The position numbers and the translations under genes were made by a program. A stretch of DNA of 64,000 bases from Gigaspora margarita (Eukaryota > Glomeromycota > Glomeromycetes > Diversisporales > Gigasporaceae): NCBI GenBank assembly GCA_009809945.1, contig WTPW01000559.1, positions 207,678 to 271,677 of the forward strand. Direction: 5' to 3'. Positions 1 to 12,088 of this stretch are shown in pieces; the stretch's first letter is position 1; every line of letters begins with the position of its first letter. The notes beneath the pieces were generated by a model. The model was given only the letters and a program-made list of their open reading frames with translations, was not told the origin of the DNA and did not search any database.

Positions 1-1260
1 TGATTTTTAATAGGGTATATCCTAGTTTAAAGGTTGATAATCTAAAGATCGAATTCTATTCAAAACCATAGATTGATAATTAACTATAGTTAAGTCAGTA
101 ACACGTAAAACATGTTGTTTGAGTATTGCCAAGTAATAAAAGAATTCGTATCATCGTTAAAACTAGTGATGCAGACGAATCATTGGGATGATTCACCTGC
201 ATCATTAGTTAAAAATCATACCAAAAGAACCTGATTATTAGAAAATACCAGAAATGAAGTGCAACAAAGAATATGTTTAATAAAAAGTGAAGTGGTATAT
301 TTAATGCGCATCTGATTAGACAATTTATTCTTGTGATTTCATCTTAAGACTTCTATAAGTAATACAGTTTTTTATTACACCATTTAAACTTATGCATATT
401 ACGAATACTTCGATGTGTGATAAAAGAAATAATTCTATAATATATGATAATATGTTAATTTCCTCATCTAGTCATAGTTTAAATATAAAAATTATTTGTT
501 TTTAAATTTGTGATATACGTAAGTTATTTGCGGCTGTGCTATCAATTTATGTGTTGACTAGCACGGGCTATTCACTTTTGTTAAACTACTTGATTCGTTT
601 CACTTAATTTGGCATCCGATAATAAAATGAACCTTGATATAATTATTCTATCAATATCATAACATAAAAAGTATATTAGACACAAAGTGAACTAAGCGTT
701 GGCTATGTAAATAGTGGTTAAGATAAAAGCTATGAAGTTTTCTCTGCAAATTCTATAATATCTCATAATATATAGAGCTCTAAATTGCTCGGGCCGTGGA
801 TAGTTTCTACACCACAAATCCACCTTTTAGACACTCACATTTTTCATATTTTGTCTATTGTGTCTTAGTCCAATTGATCCTAATCAATAAAAATTTCGTG
901 ATCTTTATAGGCTAAAGTTATCAGATGATTTTATAAGGTGCCAGCCATGTTTTAAACGATCCCTTTATTTGGGATGAGTCCCAAACACAATTTTTACATG
1001 TAAAAAAATTCGGATTTTGGCCGTAATATAATTTATATGTCAGAAGAAGTGTTTAGCATTACGGCAAATTAGAGACATTTTGAAACCTAGTAAATACTGC
1101 TTGGGATTCTACCAAATCCCAACTAGTAAGTTTGGACCGCAACCCTAATCATTAGATTTTCATAGATAATGAAAATATTGAGATTTTATTTCATGAGAAA
1201 TGCGCAAACATATTTATACAATGAGGTTGTAATTTAATTGCTCAATATCTGATATAAAAA
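1..1260 (+). repeat. Segmental duplication block P, copy 1 (3' flank of an off-window kinase-TPR gene)
   Basis: No coding region is supported here. Positions 5-70 match 39687-39755, the sequence just downstream of the stop codon of the kinase-TPR gene. Positions 70-97 match 42585-42608, positions 709-1160 match 43295-43730, and 1190-1250 match 43750-43768 joined to 44883-44925. Shared landmarks include AATAGGGTATATCC, GGGCCGTGGATAGTTTCTAC and AGTTTGGACCGCAACCCTAA. By alignment, the stop codon of a paralogous gene should lie about 25-30 bp left of position 1. Positions 98-708 have no counterpart in copy 2. Confidence 0.8.
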
Positions 1261-1410
1261 ATTTGTCCAGACCGACAACAATATATCAGCAATTGTCATA
1301 ATAAGATATGAATTTTGATCAATTTAAAGAACATTTTTATATTAATATATAGATTTTTTCATAGTCCTTTAACATTTATTCTCACTATCTCATGTTTTTG
1401 AATCAAATTC

Positions 1411-1585
1411 CGGACACTTGAAAAATCAGCTAACCCAGTGATCAACAATCACATGATGACGTCACTTGTTTACCAGAATTACACAGACTGGCCTAAACTA
1501 TATCCTCAAACTATCCCTAACCTAGGCCGAATGGTTGTCATGTGACATTGTGATGTTCACTGGTTAACTCTTCAAGTTTTTTTCC
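1411..1585. mobile_element. Short inverted-repeat element (MITE-like)
   Basis: The ends form an imperfect inverted repeat: ACTTGAAAAATCAGCTAACC on the left against AACTTGAAGAGTTAACCAGT read from the right, continuing inward through a GTGATCAACAATCACATG-like arm. No open reading frame and no clear target duplication were seen. Confidence 0.5.
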
Positions 1586-2780
1586 ATTTCTGCTGACGAT
1601 AGGCAAATTTATTGTGTTTACATTTTGTAACGCTTAATAGGTCGAGTAGGCTCGATATATTATACTTGTAATATATTCCCTCGTAATTATTGATATATGC
1701 CTTCGCAATAAAGATAACTCGCAAAATACATACGCCTTATGGTGGCTAAAAAAATAAACTCGCTCGAGTTACAACCCAATAAACAAATACCTTATAACCT
1801 TGATTCTATACACAATAATTGCAAGATCTATTAAAATTGCCTAGGGACAATGATGTTCTGCATTTCTCGGAATGCCGAAGAATCACGAAATCACTCTGTA
1901 AACGAAGAATAATGCAGAAATGTATCATAAATGACACAGAATTCTTGAAAATTCATACTCATAATAATATTCGATCATTGCAATACAAAACAATAGGTGA
2001 AATTCAAACACTTCCGTATGAGGCGCGAAATAACGCGTATCTGCGAATTATTTCGAAAACTTGCGCGTTATTGCGAAACATCATGCACAGTATTCGAAAT
2101 ATTATACCATTTTGAGAAAAAACTTACAACTAATAAAAACTTTATTGAGACTTCACTCAAGTACATATAAGGAGACGCATATGTGTGTTATTTTGAATTC
2201 AGATGATTTTTTAGAAAAGTTGAAATTTCAAAATAACTCCATAATATTCATAATTATATTATGCTTTTCATTAACGCCAACTCACATGAAAACCTCAATA
2301 ATAATTGTAAATACATATACAAAAAACTATAGGTATTACTAGTAATAAATAGCAAAGTATTCGTTCAAGTTCTCAAGAATAGATGTTCTTTGAGAATTTT
2401 ATAACTTTGGTATGATAATAAGTGTTATATTAAAAGATTTTGAAATTCTAAAGTTACTTGAGCAATTCGTATATTAGCAAATTACACTAAGGTATTCTAT
2501 AACAAAAAGCAAGTTTAGAAAATAGATAATAACATGAATATTATTATTATTATTATTATTATTATTACAAAATTGACAATAAGAAATATTAATATTTATA
2601 AAATGAATTAATTGTTATAAAAAAGAACTGGAATTAAAAAAGTATATAAAACTTTTAACAAATTTTGTAGGTTGTTTTAGTTTTTTTAAAAATATTTTTT
2701 ATTAAAAAAACAAATAATTCTTGTAATTATTATTATTATTATTATTAGAAAACACAATAAAGAAATCGGAGATCTGCCCT
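1586..2780. other. AT-rich spacer with microsatellites and dispersed short repeats
   Basis: No gene is supported. Positions 1577-1640 (CCATTTCTGCTGACGATAG...) recur at 16388-16445. Positions 2018-2100 carry the CGCGAAATAACGCG motif that also makes up elements near 33.85 and 53.6-54.1 kb. (ATT)n microsatellites lie at 2538-2568 and 2725-2747. The small open frames at 1819-2342 run through these repeats and look fortuitous. Confidence 0.6.
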
Positions 2781-4246
2781 GAACGCTGATTGGTCTTTTA
2801 TTCGTGATTTGATTGGTCAATTTCAGAAAATGTGACCAGTGACGTACGATTCGTCATATCGATGTGTTAATAATGACGACAAAGTTAACCTCACCAATTT
2901 TATCTGTATATTTTAATGTTTTTATTGGCTGCGTTCAAAAACGTGATCAAATTGTGGGAAATTTTTTTGGCCAGCCTATGACGATTCCTATTTCAAACTG
3001 TAATTATTGATATTTGTTCGTTTTAATGATAATATCATATTTTGTTATCAATCTACAAATTATAAATCCTCAGGGAGTTCACTTTTGGCAATTGTTTTCA
3101 AGAGAATGTTATGTAAGATTAGGCCACACAAAGTTTATTTTACGTTTTGCATTACATAGAATCTGAAAACTTCGGTCGTTCGGATTTTTTTTTAAAAATT
3201 TACTGTAAATTAATTAATTGAATAATGATTAGTCATTTCAGAAAACGTGACCATTGTGTGGGAAAACTTATTTTTACATACAAACTTACCAATTTTATCA
3301 ATCTACATTATATAATTTATTGGCTGCACCCAAAAACGTGATCAAGTTGTGGGAAAATTTTGATCAACTATGACGATTCCTATTTAAAACTGTAATGGTA
3401 AAGTAATTTTTCAATCGGTCAGATTTATTTAGCAAAGTTGATTTTTCGTTTTGCATTACATGACTGAAACTTCGGTCAGTCGGTTGGATTTTTTTTACTT
3501 TACTATAAGTTAATAAATTAATGTTTACATCTAAGATTCGGCTATGCAAAATTTGATTTTTCGTTTTGCGTTACATGGAATCTGAAAAATTCAGTCCGTC
3601 GGAATTTTTTTTTTGTTATTTTTTTTTTTTTTTTTTTTTTTGCATGACTGAAACTTCGGTCAGTCAGTTGGATTTTATGATTTTATTTTGCTTTACTATA
3701 AGTTAATAAATTAATGTTTACATGTTTACATTAGAGTTGGGCAACGAAACGAAACCTCCCCGAAACTAGTTTCGGTTTCGGTATAATACGAAACTAGTTT
3801 CAGATTTTTAAAAAAAATCCGAATCCCCCGAAACCCGAAACTCCGAAACTATAATCCGAAACACCTCGAAACTATATTTCAAAATTTTGAAAATTTATAA
3901 TATATAATTTATATATAATTTATAATATATTGATTTATTAATTAATAAATAATAAATAAAATTTTAATAAATAAATATATAATAAGAAATATATTTATAA
4001 ATAAATAAATAATAAAATAAATAATATAAGTAAATATTTTATATTATATATATTTAAGATAAAAAAAACCTTAATTAAGCAAAAATCTCAATATATACAA
4101 TATAAATTTATCTAAAGCTGATTTAATATTTTGTGAAATGATGTATTAAATGGGTCTTTTTATAAATAAAATTCTCTAAATTGGCCATAAATATATTTCC
4201 TGACTCTTTTTTAGAATGATTATATTTTTTTTAATTATACTGCAAT

Positions 4247-4900
4247 TAGAGTTCTTCAAACTCCAATCAAATCAAATATTAGGCATATTTGAATTTGATA
4301 AAATCAAATAAACCTTGATTTGAATTTGATTTGAATTAAAAATTCTGTATTTGAATTTGATTTGATTTGAAATTTTTAAAATTTATAAATTTTTTAAAGG
4401 TAGAGTGTAATGTAGATCATTTTTAATAGTAATCACGTTGCAAATTATGCAGATCATATGATATCATATGATTTACATAGATTCTAACCAATCAGAATTA
4501 ATTATTTCTGTAGATCTCCTCGTAAAAATAAACAACTCCTCGCAAATTTTATAGTATTGAAAAATTAAAAAATATATTGAAATATTCTTGCTTATATTTA
4601 CAAAAGATTAAAAATCAATTTTTTATATTGTTTTCTGACTAATTTAATTTAATTTTTAAAATTATTATAACTTGTTTATATAAACTGATGATTTTTGTAT
4701 GTACAACAAATAATTTGCCATTTATATTTATATTGTATTACACTATACCCTTAAATTAAATCAAAAATTTCAAATATTTGATCAAATCAAATCAAATATT
4801 TATTAATTTGAATTTGATTTGATTTGAAAATTTTGTATTTGAATTTGATTTGAGATCAAATTTTTGATCAAATCAAATCAAATCAAATTGTGGAACCATA
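4247..4900. mobile_element. hAT-like element nested in 3732-5394, TTTGATTTGAA repeats
   Basis: Flanked by the 8-bp duplication ACTGCAAT (4239-4246 and 4901-4908). The ends TAGAGTTC and, from the right, TATGGTTC are weakly conserved. The subterminal zones consist of repeated AATCAAATCAAAT words in both orientations. It holds a further TTAA-flanked element at 4398-4750, giving three levels of nesting. Confidence 0.75.
4398..4750. mobile_element. TTAA-flanked MITE (piggyBac type), copy 1
   Basis: Bounded by TTAA at 4394-4397 and 4751-4754, with ends AGGTAGAGTGTAAT and ATTACACTATACCC that are inverted repeats of each other. The interior includes repeated GATCATATGATATC words. The same ends occur at 5932, 17767 and 45080. 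TTAA duplication is the mark of piggyBac-type transposition; the superfamily call is inferred. Confidence 0.7.
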
Positions 4901-5076
4901 ACTGCAATATTTAATCATTTGTTGCCAAATTTTAGCTGCTGAAGTTGCAATTCTTAAAAATTGAGTTTTTTAATTTCTAACGCCAAAGGAAAATATAAAA
5001 ACTTAAATATAACCTATATGTAAATATGTATGTTTTCTCATGGCAGGGCTTAAATATTTACGTACTATCATGTTAG

Positions 5077-5222
5077 GGGAGTGACAAAAATTAGGTAATT
5101 TTAGGGGGGGTAAAAAATGTTGAAATTATATATAGGAACCTGTCCAAATCTATATTAAGGAGGGGAAGGGGGGTAGGCCTCTAATAAAAAATAATCAGAT
5201 GATTAATGACATGGCCCTTAGC
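5077..5222 (+). repeat. About 150-bp dispersed repeat, matches 29135-29286
   Basis: The run from GGGGAGTGACAAAAATTAGG through TATATATAGGAACCTG to GATTAATGACATGGC is nearly identical to 29135-29286. It lies within the hAT-like element at 3732. No coding potential was seen. Confidence 0.7.
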
Positions 5223-5931
5223 ATGATCTACAATACCATATCTTACTAAAAATTTAATTTTAAATAGTTTTGGGGTTTCAGATAAGGTTTCGGGTTTTGG
5301 TCAAGGTTTCAGAGTTTCAGATGAGGTTTTGTAAGTTATAATCTGAAACCGAAACTTTCGGATTTGGCAAAAAAGGTTTTGGTGCCCACCTCTAGTTTAC
5401 ATCTAAGATTTGACCATGCAAAATTTGATTTTTTATTTTGCGTTACATGGAATCTGAAAAATTCAATCAGTCAGCATTTTTTTTTGTTTTTTTTTTTGTT
5501 TTTTTTACTTACTGTAAATAATCTTTTTTTTGTAAATTAATAGAATAATGATTAGTCATTTGCAGAAAACGTGTTCAGTATGTGGGAAACCTTATTTTAC
5601 ATATGATTTGTCATATCAATATGTTAATAATAACGACAGAGTTAAACTTACAATTTTATCAATCTTATATAATTTATTAGCTGCATCCAAAAGTGTGATC
5701 AAGTTGTGGGAAAATTTTTGGTTACCTGTGATGATTCATATTTAAAACTGTAATGATAATGATTAGGCCAAGCAAAACTATTTTTCATTTTGCATTCATG
5801 GAATCTAAAAACTTTGTTTGTTTGGTCAGATTTTTTTTTATTAATTCAGCAAAGTTGGTTTTTTGTTTTGCATTACATAGAATCTGAAAACTTCAGTCAG
5901 TCAGAATTTTATTTATTTATTTTTTTTTTAA

Positions 5932-6543
5932 GGGTAGAGTATATGTCGATCATTTTCAATAATAGTAAAATTGTCGTATTATGTATCACAGCATAAAAAA
6001 TTTACTACTATAGTTAAATAAAATGCATTTTGTTTACATAAAAAAAAAAACATATTTACAGTATTTTCAATATCCGAATTTTCATTTCAAAGCAAAGAAT
6101 TTAATATTTTATATTTAATTTTTTAAAAAAAACATGCTAAGAAGTTGNTTTAAGGGTAGAGTATATGTCGATCATTTTCAATAATAGTAAAATTGTCGTA
6201 TTATGTATCACAGCATAAAAAATTTACTACTATAGTTAAATAAAATGCATTTTGTTTACATAAAAAAAAAAACATATTTACAGTATTTTCAATATCCGAA
6301 TTTTCATTTCAAAGCAAAGAATTTAATATTTTATATTTAATTTTTTAAAAAAACATGCTAAGAAGTTGGTCATAGTTACGGGTGTTAGACTTTTTTTGCG
6401 GGTGCTAAAACAAGTTAAACCCAGTTTTTGATAGTAAATAAAATATCTAGAATATTCGATACATATTAGTATTAGCTATTTTGTGTTACTGACGATCATA
6501 ACAATAATTTTCATAGTAAAAATGACATCATTACACTCTACCC
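5932..6543. mobile_element. TTAA-flanked MITE, copy 2, with internal tandem duplication
   Basis: TTAA flanks at 5928-5931 and 6544-6547; ends GGGTAGAGTATATG and ACACTCTACCC. The left ~215 bp (5929-6147) is repeated almost base for base at 6149-6366 (up to one base of indel), with a single N at 6148 at the junction. This near-perfect repetition next to an N may be an assembly artefact rather than biology. Confidence 0.75.
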
Positions 6544-8167
6544 TTAACTTTACTGTAAATTAATAGAATAATATTTACATATAAGATAAGACTATGAAAA
6601 GTTGATTTTTTGTTTTGCATTACATGGAATTTGAGAAATTTAGTCAGTTAGTTGGATTTTTTTTCTTCTACTGTAAATTAATAGATTAATGTTTACATCT
6701 AAGATTATGCCACACAAAAGTTGATTTTTCATTTTACATTGCATGGAATCTAAAAAATTCGGTCAGTTAGTTTTTTTTTTTTTTTTTTTTTTACTTTACT
6801 GTAAATTAATAGAATAATGTTCACATATAAGATAAGACCATGCATAGTTGATTTTTTATTTTGTAGTTGGATTTGTTTTTCTTCTACTGTAAATTAATAG
6901 ATTAATGTTTACATCTAAAATTAGGTCACGCAAAAGTTGATTTTTCATTTTACATTACATGGTATCTGAAAAATTCGGTCAGTTAGAATTTTTTTTTTTT
7001 TTTTTACTTTACTAATATAAGGCCATGCAAACTTGATTTTTCATTTGCCATTACATGGAATGTAAATTTCAGTCAGTAGGTTGGATTTTTTTCTTCAACT
7101 TAAATTAATAGAATAATGTTCACATCTAAGATTACACCATGCAAAAGTTGATTTTTCATTTTGCATTACATGGAATTTGAAAAATTTAGTCAGTCAGTTG
7201 GATTTTTTTTTCTTCTACTGCAAATTAATAGATTAATGTTTACGTCCAAGATTAGGCCACGCAAAAATTGATTTTTCGTTTTGCATTACATGGAATCTGA
7301 AAAATTCGGTCAATTAGAATTTTGTTTTTCTTTTTTTTTTGTTTTTTTTTTTTACTTTATAATATAAAGCCATGCAAAGTTAATTTTCGTTAGCCATTAC
7401 ATGGAATGAAAATTTCAGTCGGTAGGTTGGATTTTTTTTCTTTTACTTAAATTAATAGATTAATGTTCACATCTAAGATTACGCCATGCAAAAGTTGATT
7501 TTTCATTTTGCATTACATGAAATTTGAAAAATTTAGTCAGTCAGTTGGATTTTTTTTTCTCTACTGTAAATTAATAGATGAATGTCTACATCTAAGATTG
7601 GCCACGCAAAAGTTGATTTTTCATTTTGTATTACATGGAATCTGAAAAATTCAGCCAGTTGGTTGGGTTTTTTTTCTTCTATAGTTAATTAATAGATTAA
7701 TGTTTACATCTAAAATTAGGCCACACAAAAGTTGATTTTTGTTTTGCATTACATGGAATCTGAAAAATTCGGTCAGTTAGTTTATTTTTTTTTTTATTTT
7801 TTATTTTTTANTTTACTAAAATTAATAGAATAGTATTAACATATAAGACCATGCAAAGTTGGTTTTTCATTTGGCATTACATAAAATAAAAAATTCAGTT
7901 GGTAGGTTGGATCTTTTTTTTCTTCTACCAAGTTAATAAATTAATGTTCACATCTAAGATTACGCCATGCAAAAGTTGATTTTTCATTTCGCATTATATG
8001 GAATCTGAAAACTCAATCAGCGGGTCTGATTTTTTTTTTAATTTAATGTAAATTAATAGAATAATGTTCACATTTAAGATTAAGCTATGAAAAGTTGAGT
8101 TTTTGTTTATTTATATGGAATCTGAAAGCTTCAGTCAGTGGGTCAATGTTTTTTTAATCTACTGTAA

Positions 8168-8576
8168 CCCTGAGAAAAGTGGTCCAGGTGTTGGTACAGG
8201 TTGGCACAGGGATGTCTGGATAGGCATGTATCATGTAGCACATAAGACACAAAACACAAACCAAAATGTGACAAAATGGCACATATATTATGTTTTATGG
8301 TATTGATACATGCATTGGGTGGCACGTATTAGCATGTTTTATTACATTACTTTACGTGTAATTACTGTGCCAAAACCTGTAAGTTTTGGTTTAGTAAAGT
8401 GCAGCAAAACCCGGTCCATTTACGATTCAAAATGTCCGGGTAAGCAGTCCAATTCAGACCAATTCAATCTGCCAACACAGATCACAAATGGACAAATCCG
8501 GACATCTAGCTGAGCCACGCTTAATTATGTCTCTCCATAGAAACACATGCCTACACGGACCAAATTTTTCTTAGGG
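8168..8576. mobile_element. Inverted-repeat element with TAA target duplication
   Basis: Ends CCCTGAGAAAAGTGGTCC and, from the right, CCCTAAGAAAAATTTGGTCC, flanked by TAA at 8165-8167 and 8577-8579. A 3-bp TAA/TTA duplication would fit PIF/Harbinger-type insertion, but this is a guess. Its base composition differs from the surrounding satellite. The short open frames inside (8103-8513) show no recognisable protein. Confidence 0.65.
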
Positions 8577-8869
8577 TAAGATTAGACCATGCCAAGTTGT
8601 TTATTCATTTTGCATTACATGGAATCCAAAAACTTGGATCAGTCGGGCACTTTTTTTTTAATTTACTGTAAATTAATAGAATAATTCCAAATCTAAGAAT
8701 AGGCTATGCAAAGTTGATTTTTCGTTTTGCATTACATGGAATCTAAAAAATGGGTTGGTAGTCAGATTTTTTTTAATTTACTGTAAAATTTGTAAAATGA
8801 TGTTTGTATATAAAGTTATGCAAGATTAATTGTTTATTCTGCATTGCAAGGAATCATTAGTAAAAAAAA

Positions 8870-9790
8870 CAAAAGAAATGTCAGTATAGAAAGATTTTAC
8901 AATATAGATGCTGGTATAATCAGAGTGATGTGTAATTTCAATGTAATTTATACAAATTTAGCTGATCAAAAAATAAACAAATAAGATGGGTGGCGCAAAG
9001 TGCCACCCATCGAACTAGTTATTCAATAATTTGGACATTACTATTATAATTAAAAAATTCTATTAATAAAAATAAACAATACTAATAATTTTAAAAATAT
9101 TTAATTTTTTCATTTTAAATCAAAAAAGAATTTGCATTTGGGACAAACAGCAAAAGTAAAAAAAAATTGTTTAAAAAATTTGAATTTTGAAAATTGGATT
9201 AATTAGAATAAAATTGCTATTTTTTAAACTATTTTTCAGAAAAATTTGTCTAGATTTTAAAATATTTTTTTATAGAATTTTTTTTAAAATATATTTTATA
9301 AACTTTATTAAAAAATTTTTTTAATATTATTAATTAATAAACTTTAAACAATAAAGGTTTTTTTTGTTATTAAGATGAGGTCTTGTTTGTGTCTTTATTA
9401 GGTAATTTATATAAGCCGTTATATAAAAATCTATATAAACAACTTAAATATACGATATCAAACATATATAAATTATATGCGAGAGTAAAAGCTTAAACTA
9501 CTTTATTTGCAATTTAAATTTACTAGAGTAATAATAAAATTATTTAATTAGAATTGGAGTGGCTAAAACCCATCTGGATTTGTGAATAATCCAGATGAGT
9601 TTTAGTTTAAATTTGTATATACTTTAAAATAAAGGGTTTTACTCACTTTGATATAATTAGATATAGGTTATTGTAGACTAGTAATAGCAATTAGGGTTTT
9701 AAAAAGAATATATATATTTTAAAATAAGAAAGTTTGCTCATTTTGATACAATTAATATATAAGTTACTACAAACTATAATTAGTAATTAG
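8870..9790. other. AT-rich spacer with two hairpins and a short tandem duplication
   Basis: No gene is supported. A hairpin at 8985-9011 has a perfect 10-bp stem (GATGGGTGGC) and a 7-base loop. A second at 9565-9607 pairs CTAAAACCCATCTGGAT with its near-perfect complement around a 9-base loop. Positions 9620-9790 contain two diverged ~90-bp direct copies (TTTTACTCACTTTGATATAA and TTTGCTCATTTTGATACAAT). Confidence 0.6.
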
Positions 9791-9791
9791 A

Positions 9792-10290
9792 CATATCGGC
9801 CGATTTGATTCAGACCCCAAAATCAACCAATCACGATTGAGGTTTATCAAAGAAATTTCGTACTTAAAATTTAGTACAGTGCGAATTTTCATAAGAACGG
9901 CCTTTTTAACTAACCTTGTATTTATAATTAAATACATAGAAAATTATGGTACTTATATATTTAATTATAAGCCAAATGTATGTTAAAAAGGGCAGTTTTT
10001 TTAAAATTTTGCTTCCGAGTTTATCTTGAAGTTGCCTAACCCATCATAACCCATCGTCCCTTTCATAAAAAACCCGAGTATTTCAACAAACGGTAAAAGT
10101 ACTTCTTTCTACAGCTTACCGTAGCTCTTTTATTGGATTTTATTGGTTTTTTAACTTGTATAGACGCCAAAAAAGTTCTTTTGTTAGTTGTAACAAGTGC
10201 TTCGTTTGTTAGTTTTTAACATCACTTAGGAGCAAATTTTCGTGTAACAGTTTATCGAAAAAAGGCCCAAAAAATCAAATCGGCCGATAT
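9792..10290. mobile_element. Foldback element with ATATCGGCCGATTTGATT ends
   Basis: The right end is the exact reverse complement of the left end for about 18 bp (ATATCGGCCGATTTGATT). The interior is also partly palindromic: AAAAAGGGCAGTTTT at 9985 against AACGGCCTTTTT at 9896, and an AATTAAATA core. No target duplication was identified. Confidence 0.6.
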
Positions 10291-10399
10291 GAGTTTTTTA
10301 ACTCTCAACAAATTTCACGGAAGGTATTGTAGTATAACGCATATCGTATGCTAAAATAATCTTTTTTTTTTTAATAAAATAATATTTTTTTATCAATGC

Positions 10400-11550
10400 T
10401 TTAATTAGATTTTGAAGCAAATAAATTCATGTTAATACTAATGAACGAAACTGCGTTAATAAATAAAAACAAATGGAACGATAATACTTTCGACATTCAC
10501 TGAACGAAATGATCCAAATTTCGAAACGGGTTAGGACATTTGCACAAAACTAAAATAATTCATTGTGATTTGGCAAGTATATTGTTCTAATTCCAATTTA
10601 TTTTATTTTTTTAAATCATGAATTAATTTTATAATCATTTTTATTTAGGATTCTAAAAATATCTTAATAAATGGTGACAAATTTTTAATTGCTGATTTTG
10701 GGTTATCAAGTCAAATAGATGATACCTACAGCTTTTCATCTTCGATTGCAAAAAGGTATGCCACATATCTTGATCCACATTTTTATTGCCAGATTGGAAA
10801 AACCTGATGAAAAATTAGACATTTACAACTTAGGAGTAATATTTTGGGTGCTTACAAGCGGAATTCCTTCATTTGCATATGTCAATGGATTTGCCACTGT
10901 TAGAGGCATTACCGCAGTTCTGCAGATTTACTGTAGCACGTGAACCTGCTTCAAGATTGAAAAAAAAGAAGAGAAAGGAAGTGACAAGACCCGATTCTGG
11001 CCCTATCTCTGAAAGAACTCATGAAAGATCGTGAGCAGACCATGAAGAAACCATCATAAAGCCCCAAGATTCCATTGAAAGAAAGAACAACAATCTTTGC
11101 CAAACCCGTTCCCTTGTAAGCACAATAAGATAGTGCTTAGCTATAAAATGAAAAGTTTAATTAACGAATTAGATTGATAATCGGTGATGGAATTAATTTA
11201 GTAAAGCTTGTGACCGTGCCAAGCTGTCAAATTTTATACTTACGAAAGATCAAAAAAGTTCGATCTTGTTCTTTTTGATCTTGATCTTGATCTTTCGCCC
11301 CACATGTAATTTCATCAACATGTACTTGTTTTGCCCACAATAAAACAAGATAACCCATAATTAAGTCGTTCTTTGATCCCATGTGCCCGATACGCCTTAG
11401 CCTTGCCAAATCGTATACGCCTCACATTATTGGGTATATGGTTGTGTTTGGTGCTGATTGTATATTGCTGTTGCTGCCCAACCACTATTAACACCATACT
11501 TTTTCAGACATCGACAGACTAACGATTCCCGATACGTCAACAGATTATAC
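10400..11550 (+). pseudogene. Kinase pseudogene K1 (copy 1), related to the intact kinase-TPR gene
   Basis: The fragments match exons 4 and 5 of the gene at 37133. They read in order: NKFMLI-like and GLGHLHK...IIHCDLA up to a donor GCAAGT near 10572; then after an intron SKNILINGDKFLIADFGLS (from about 10651); then YATYLDPHFYCQ; then PDEKLDIYNLGVIFWVLTSG. These are the kinase hinge, catalytic loop (HCD), DFG motif and helix F. There are stops in the first fragment and a frameshift at the GKT/PDEK junction near 10803. After NGFAT (about 10895) about 620 bp of unrelated sequence intervenes, and the match resumes with IPDTSTDYTKL near 11530. The same interruption exists in copy 2, so it predates the duplication. 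Not functional as read. Confidence 0.8.
10896..11515 (+). other. Insertion of unknown origin inside kinase pseudogene K1 (copy 1)
   Basis: About 620 bp that splits the kinase reading between NGFAT and IPDTPTDY relative to the intact gene. It is also present at about 46255-46815. Shared landmarks are CATGAAAGATCGTGAGCAGA, GATAGTGCTTAGCTATAAAA and GGTGCTGATTGTATATTGCT. Short open frames occur in both copies but differ, and no protein family was recognised. A GATCTTGATCTT repeat lies at 11260-11295. Confidence 0.5.
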
Positions 11551-12088
11551 AAAACTATATAAAAAAATAAGGTTGCAGTTAAAGCTGTTAAAAGTAGATT
11601 TAACCAATGTTGCAAAATATTGGTTCAAGAGGTAATGACTCATGATAATTCGTTAATTATAAGTTATTACTGCTGGCCACTGCCTAAGTACCTAAGGTCT
11701 CATTCAAAAAATCCAGATTAGTATCTAATTATGTTAAAGTAACAAACCAATATAGTTATACCCAGGAAATAGGCTGTAAGTAATATCCGGACTTTAATCA
11801 TGGGGTGTATTATTTTTGGAGGATACTGTAAGCGGTGGCCAACAATAGGTAGGAACATCTATAAAATAAATTTCTAAGAAATTAATCCTAACAAAAAAAT
11901 AAGTTGTTAGATATTTCAATAACTAATAGTCGGTAATTAATGACTGCAATTCTGTAAAAAAATTTATAATTCAGCAAAGATGGAATGGTAGGTTATATCA
12001 TGAATTTATTTGACAACTGGATCATGTAAACTTTTGAATAAAGACTATATTTAAGAAGCATTACAATTATATATTTGTACTTATATAG
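11551..12088. other. Decayed region between kinase pseudogenes K1 and K2
   Basis: Contains a trace of a kinase N-lobe (VAVKAVKS, 11574-11598), better preserved at 46870-46935 in copy 2. The empty site for the 3-kb element at 47090 is at about 11757 (AGTTATACCCAGG). Nothing else is recognised. Confidence 0.6.

Larger units (their letters stand above)
3732..5394. mobile_element. hAT-like non-autonomous element with CCGAAAC/GTTTCGG subterminal repeats
   Basis: Flanked by a perfect 8-bp target duplication GTTTACAT (3724-3731 and 5395-5402), inside the satellite array. The terminal inverted repeats are TAGAGTTGGGCAACGAAAC and, from the right, TAGAGGTGGGCACCAAAACC. Both ends are followed by many copies of a GAAAC/GTTTCGG word. 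An 8-bp duplication with TAGAG-type ends is the signature of the hAT superfamily. There is no transposase, so it is non-autonomous. It carries a nested element at 4247-4900. Confidence 0.85.
2780..8870 (+). repeat. Tandem satellite array, unit about 120 bp
   Basis: Dozens of diverged head-to-tail copies. Recurring elements in order are: GCCATGCAAAAGTTGATTTT, TTTTGCATTACATGGAATCT, AAAATTCGGTCAGT, a T-tract, CTGTAAATTAATAGA, ATGTTTACATCTAAGATTA. Adjacent units start at about 7478, 7597 and 7717, giving 119-120 bp. A second, longer unit type containing CGTGATCAAGTTGTGGGAAA occurs at 2820-3000, 3228-3400 and 5550-5750. The array is broken by the elements at 3732, 5932 and 8168. A single N lies at 7811. 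Confidence 0.85.

Noticed and set aside
8103-8513. Open frames on both strands around 8.1-8.5 kb
   Set aside because: They lie within the CCCTGAG-ended inverted-repeat element and its satellite flank, with no known protein similarity.
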